NCBI GenBank assembly: GCA_025738555.1
Contig: JAOVFP010000019.1
Coordinates: 1,736,001 to 1,800,000 of the forward strand
DNA from: Cyathus striatus
Lineage: Eukaryota; Basidiomycota; Agaricomycetes; Agaricales; Nidulariaceae
Length of the DNA stretch: 64,000 nt
Direction of reading: 5' to 3'
The position numbers and the translations under genes are program-made. The stretch's first letter is position 1; every line of letters begins with the position of its first letter. The notes under the pieces were generated by a model. It had not been told where the DNA came from, made no database searches, and worked only from the letters and a program-made list of their open reading frames with translations. This document shows positions 59,601-64,000 of this stretch, piece after piece.

Positions 59601-61747
59601 GTCGACACAACTAGAGTAGGAACACAATGTTGTGCCACAAGCTCCTCGATGACGCTGTCGTAGCTTCCGTAGGCTACATTCACCCATCTGGTGGAAGCCT
59701 TGCGGACATGCTTATGAGACGAGCATCAGTGCTGTCGATTGGTGATCCTCGCGTTGGATCGATGATATAGGGCTATGGATATTCTAACTGGTACTGGTAA
59801 GCAGGTTTCTCTGTTTTGTTGTCTTTTTTCATTCTATGCCGATTCCTGGTGCTCGTTCCTTTGATTTTCTACTTCTGCTATCGCTTTTGATTGTCTGTTC
59901 GTTCCCCTTCCCGTTTACTTTTGCATATCACTCTCTTCCTTCCCTCTCATGGCCAGTTAGTGTGTGGCTTTCATTTTGCCACTTTTCAACGTCCATCGCC
60001 CGTATCCCCATACCCCCTGCTCCCCCCGTTCCCCGTTGCGAGGTAGTACTGGGTACTTCCACCCAGCGTATTCTTCAAGCACCTTCCCTTACGAGCTATG
60101 CCCCCCTCAGGGAGAGATGTCTTGGACGTTGGCTCCTCACCTTTCCTCTTATCTTTCGCTCGTCCTTCATTCGTTTTTTTGTCCTATGTCTATAGTCTGT
60201 TTGTGGGAGCTACATCATCTTGCAAGCAATTGACCTTGTCATCCTTTTCCTCTTTTCCTTTGTTCTGGGACAATCTGAGTGACCTGCTAGCCGTTCTTTT
60301 CCATCAGAGCCCTCGTTCATTTAACGCGTAAAGAATACATCACCTCTCCTCCTTCCCTTCATTCTGTTCATCGTTCTGCCTTGCCTCCCATTGTTTGTCT
60401 TCCATTTTCATTCCTTCTTCGTCACCATGTTCCACTCTTCTCGTTATCCACTCCCTAGATCCTGCCTCCCTCTTCCTCCCTCTTCCTGCCTCCCTCCAGC
60501 ATTCTTCCCTCCCCTTCTCCTCTGTGCTCATTCTCTTCACTCTCTTTCCCCGCTCTTTTTCCCATACCTTCATTTGCCCCTCTTTCATACATTCCATGTT
60601 CTTCATGCCCCCTACGTTTCCTTCCTCATTATGTTCTTCGTCCTCCCTACCACTTACTTCATCATACTGACGCAACCCTGCAGCCGGCACCTGTCAAGTT
60701 GCAACAAGCATCTCCGTCTCCAAGCAAAACGACGAGTGCGTATCTGTAAACGAGTGTGTGTATCAGCTCCTGGATGGGAACGACCGCTGTATTTGTTAGC
60801 GGGCATTAGGGTGTGTAGGATTGTTGGCTACTTTGCATATGGCCATCGAGTGCCTTGATAGGCGGTGCTTGAGTGGGCCAAACGATATCGGGTTGGGGTG
60901 ATTTTAATCGATACTGGTGAGCTGATTCGTTCTTGATTCATGTATTACGATTCTTGTTGCCTTCAATATTCGTTCTTCCATTCTATGCTGCTGTTTATTC
61001 CTCCCTTTCTCTTTTCTGATCTACCGGTCTCTCTTACCATTTTCGTTCTTGAGCGATGCTCTCTTTATGTTGCATGGCCCCACTGCACCTGGCTTTCGTT
61101 TTACTGTTTTCAATATCAAGCTCTTGCATCCTCCACCCTGTTTCCTTGCTCTTTCCTCTTCTCATTTAGGTAGTCTCACTGGGTACTATATCTCATGGTC
61201 ACCCGTGGTCCCCTCATCTTCATCTTGACATCCTAGAAGAGTTACCTCTGGCTTCTACTTTACTGGCATTACACATTGCCCCTTCCTCTGTCTTCTGGAG
61301 GTTAATGTGGTCCATATCTTCTCCTTGGATACACTCAGAATGAGTGTAGATTTCGATTGTTCTACATTTCTCTTCTGTGTGCCATTCCTATTACATTTTG
61401 TTCCTCCTCGCTGTTAGCCTTGGGTGCCTACCTCCCCGGTCCTCTTTCACCAAGGCTGCTAATGCTTAAAGGGAGGTCAAGTTCAGGGAGCTGATCGTAC
61501 TTGTTATGATGAAGGAGAATGTGGATCAAGAAGTGGGAGGGAGGCAGTTGTTGATGATGGTGATGAGATCCAGGAGGGTTTTACAGTGGAGACTTTGGTC
61601 AACGTTAAGCTTATTTTTTCGAAGACGAATAGCATATACTCTAGAAATCTCAATGAATGCTTCACCAATAATCTTCACCACCCACACTCTGACCATTGAA
61701 AAAGTTCAATCTTCCTATCTTCAGTAAATGCACTTCCTGCGTGTTAT
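59601..61747. other. two related exon-like relics with C/T-rich introns
   Basis: The piece ending ATTCTAACTGGTACTG|GTAAGC (about 59660-59815) resembles the one ending ATTTTAATCGATACTG|GTGAGC (about 60800-60920). Both are preceded by GGCTAC and a GATAT(A/C)GGG stretch and followed by C/T-rich sequence. The second reads AKRYRVGVILIDTG. The origin is not recognised. No other gene seen up to the hairpin at 61748. Confidence 0.35.
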
Positions 61748-64000
61748 TCCCACTACCTTTTAAGGTAGTTGGGTTATAGGGTGGTTTCAATTTCCCTATA
61801 AGGAAATTTCAGAAATCAGGGTCAGGATCTCACTTTCAGGTGATTTGATTGGCTGACACCCTAAAACCCTTTGCCCTATGATGCTGTGACCAGTGTGACA
61901 TGCCCTTTTGTATTACACATTTCAGTTACCTTGTCTGTGTGACACACCAACTATTATTTCTATTTAAAAATTTTGAATTGCTCCAGTGACTATTTAATAA
62001 ATTCTCTTTCTTTCCTACTCTTTTGTATTATCTTCCCATATTGTTCTTTGTCAGTACCCCCACCCCTACACATATTCATTGGCTGTTTGCTACTCCTTAT
62101 GAGGATCTGAGTATTCCATCTGTTATGTACAAATCTTTTTTGCCACTTGATTTTTCTGATGTTATTTCTTAGCAGGGCTTCAAGTGTTCAAGGTTTGGAA
62201 GAATTCATAGCATCCTGCACTCAGAATCACTCTTTGGGCCCTCTTTCAAGTACTGAAAAATTACAAGTAGGTTACCATATTCTAATCATATCTATATTAC
62301 CAAAAAATCTCTGCAGCACAAATTATTGTTTGGAATTGTAAACCATCTATCTCATTTGTTCACATTGCCACCAACCAAACTATATTATTTGTTGATCTTT
62401 TGAATCATATATTTCTGGGAGATCTGTGCAGAAGTTGTGTTTCACTTTTTCTTCTCCCTCTCATTTGAAATTATATTTTTTGGAGATAGTAGTGCAGTCA
62501 GCTGCATTTCTGTTGAACGCACTATGTCTTACCTATACTGTAACTCTTTATTCTCAAACTGTCTGGTCTCAAATTCACTTTGAATACAAAATTATACATT
62601 CTTCCAACAAGGATTTGTATATGTTTTAGCTTAGCAGTAGATCCAAACAATTCTACAGGCTACATAATGTGCTTTTATGCATTAGCATTAGTTCTTACAG
62701 TGATCTCTCACAGGGCATAAATGTATTCATTAAAGCTAAACTTATTCAGTCTCTTGACAAATCTTCATGGTCCAGGGTACTGATACACCTTAAAACTATT
62801 TAATTGCTAAATCTCTCTATTAGTCATATAGTATTAGAACTTAGTATTAGTATTGCACATCAGAGTACAAGAGTTGGGGTGAGTTCTGAGCTGCTAGCTA
62901 TGATATTTTTAATAAACAAGTATGCTATTAAGGGAATGGGGCATCTGAGAGCTGGGGTTGAGTTCCATGCTGCCAGCAGAAATATCTACTTGATATATAC
63001 TAAGGGAATTAAATACAAGATGTGTAATATCTAATTACTAATGTCCAAAAGACTATGTACATGCACCCAGTACTTGATTAAACCTAAGGGAACATGTTCC
63101 ACACATTCCTGTCATGTGATCAAACACGAGGTGTTAGAACTGTTATCTCTGAACCAGTTACTGTGGTAATTGCAGCCCAGAGCAAGTCATGTGACTTTGT
63201 ACTTGTACTCCGAAATTATTCTGCTGTTTGATCTACCACATGGAATTCCACATGTATTGTTGCTCCTGCATGGTCAATATGTTGGAAACAACATTATGTC
63301 ATTATATAAAGTAGTCTATGGTGCTCTTTGCTTAGTCACCACATGTTTTGTACAATGGCAAAATTGCCTCTGCAACAATTTTAATGTATTTTCGCTTATT
63401 TATTTTTAATTATTGAACATGGACTTTTCAAAAATGGCCTCCAAATGCAATGCAGAAAGTCTGATGATGAATCTTCAGGAAAATGCAACCCAGATGCTAT
63501 AAATTGCTGTGCAAAAAGGATACTTGAGCTACAGCCAGACTTTCAGGAGCAAAAGTCACTTGTTGTGGAAGTTATTGAAGCAGCTGGGCATTCTTGCATT
63601 GTCCTTCCAAAGTTTCACTGTGAGCTCAATTTTATTGAGTTCTTCTGGGGTGCAGTAAAAAAATATCTCTGAGAGAACTGTGATTATACCTTTACCACTT
63701 TATAGGAAAATATGCCAAAAGCTCTTGCATCAGTGTCTGTTGAAACAATTTGAAAATGGGAGCATTGTGTTCACCATTGGATAGCTGCTTATGAGAAGGG
63801 ACTCAATGCACATGATGCACAAAAAGAAGTTTGCAACTTCAGTTCTCAGAAGTATGCATCCTACCACAGGGTCCCAGAGCTTCTTGCAAGACAAATGGAC
63901 GCTTGATAGGATGACTAATCATACCATATTTAGTAATTCCTTCCATTTATGGTAGTTGGCAAATATTGCTATAATCTGAAAAATATAACTCACTCAGTTT
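61748..64000 (+). mobile_element. Tc1/mariner-like element, hairpin-marked, runs off the window
   Basis: Starts with the palindrome CCCACTACC-TTTTAA-GGTAGTTGGG also found at 4779; a weaker form (CTTCCATTTATGGTAGTTGG) lies at 63940-63962. The sequence is CpG-poor. It contains the transposase fragment at 63412-63906. Exact ends and duplication were not resolved. Confidence 0.5.
63412..63906 (+). pseudogene. DDE transposase, C-terminal part (Tc1/mariner-like)
   Basis: Reads GLFKNGLQMQCRKS, CCAKRILELQPDFQEQKSL, EVIEAAGHSCIVLPKFHCEL and NFIEFFWGAVKKYL, the strongly conserved C-terminal half of a fungal DDE endonuclease family. The glutamate of NFIE is the expected third catalytic residue. Then, after a TGA for the expected arginine (63670-63672), ENCDYTF and KALASV, and after further stops KWEH, AAYEKGLNAHDAQ and YHRVPELL. 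The stops (TGA at 63670-63672, TAG at 63703-63705, TGA near 63751) look like C to T decay of CGA or CAG. The N-terminal two-thirds with the first catalytic aspartates is not recognisable upstream. Inactive copy. Confidence 0.82.

Noticed and set aside
60340..60690. Glu/Lys/Arg-rich minus ORF
   Set aside because: Reverse of a C/T-rich tract; low-complexity, no splice or start context.

Overview
The window reads as a repeat-rich chromosome segment of a basidiomycete fungus, probably an agaricomycete. The grounds are short (about 50-60 nt) GT-AG introns in most genes, a Plavaka-type transposase, membrane proteins resembling the DUF6533 family, and a chromodomain Ty3/gypsy element. No bacterial features, rRNA or convincing tRNA genes were seen. 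All family names come from motif recognition by eye; no search was run.

The backbone is a repeatedly duplicated locus. A gene for a TRM44-type tRNA(Ser) Um44 2'-O-methyltransferase occurs at least six times: T1 (1-1156, 3' part), T2 (8102-37948, shredded), T3 (43281-46390, full length, broken), T4 (about 49660-50212, minus, 5' fragment), T5 (50529-53906, nearly intact) and T6 (about 56775-57260, relic). T1 and T2 are each followed by a convergent DUF6533-like membrane-protein gene (minus strand, 1640-2991 and 39030-40405). An inverted copy of the same pair lies at 47721-50212. A different DUF6533-like gene (54726-56459) follows T5.

Between 8.1 and 37.9 kb, copy T2 has been taken apart by nested insertions whose ends and target duplications can be read: (i) 8155-9645, CACTG-ended, 3-bp duplication TGA, holding (ii) 8372-8834, a TA-flanked MITE; (iii) 10560-23802, a Ty3/gypsy chromovirus with 207/208-bp LTRs and duplication ATTAC, holding (iv) 19746-22260, a fold-back element; (v) 24151-37599, a 13.4-kb Plavaka-type DNA transposon carrying a transposase and up to three other genes, holding (vi) 36153-37390, a MULE-like MITE with a 9-bp duplication. 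Every ORF of the two large elements is damaged, largely by TGA stops that look like decayed CGA codons, and the region from about 4.8 to 36 kb is visibly CpG-poor.

The left part (4779-7917) and right end (61748-64000) share a palindromic hairpin; the right one carries the C-terminal part of a Tc1/mariner-like DDE transposase. The stretch 57.3-61.7 kb is pyrimidine-rich and mostly unrecognised. Likely working genes are few: T5 (if a one-base poly-C shift is an error or polymorphism), the DUF6533-like genes at 47721 and 54726, and possibly cargo genes of the Plavaka element.
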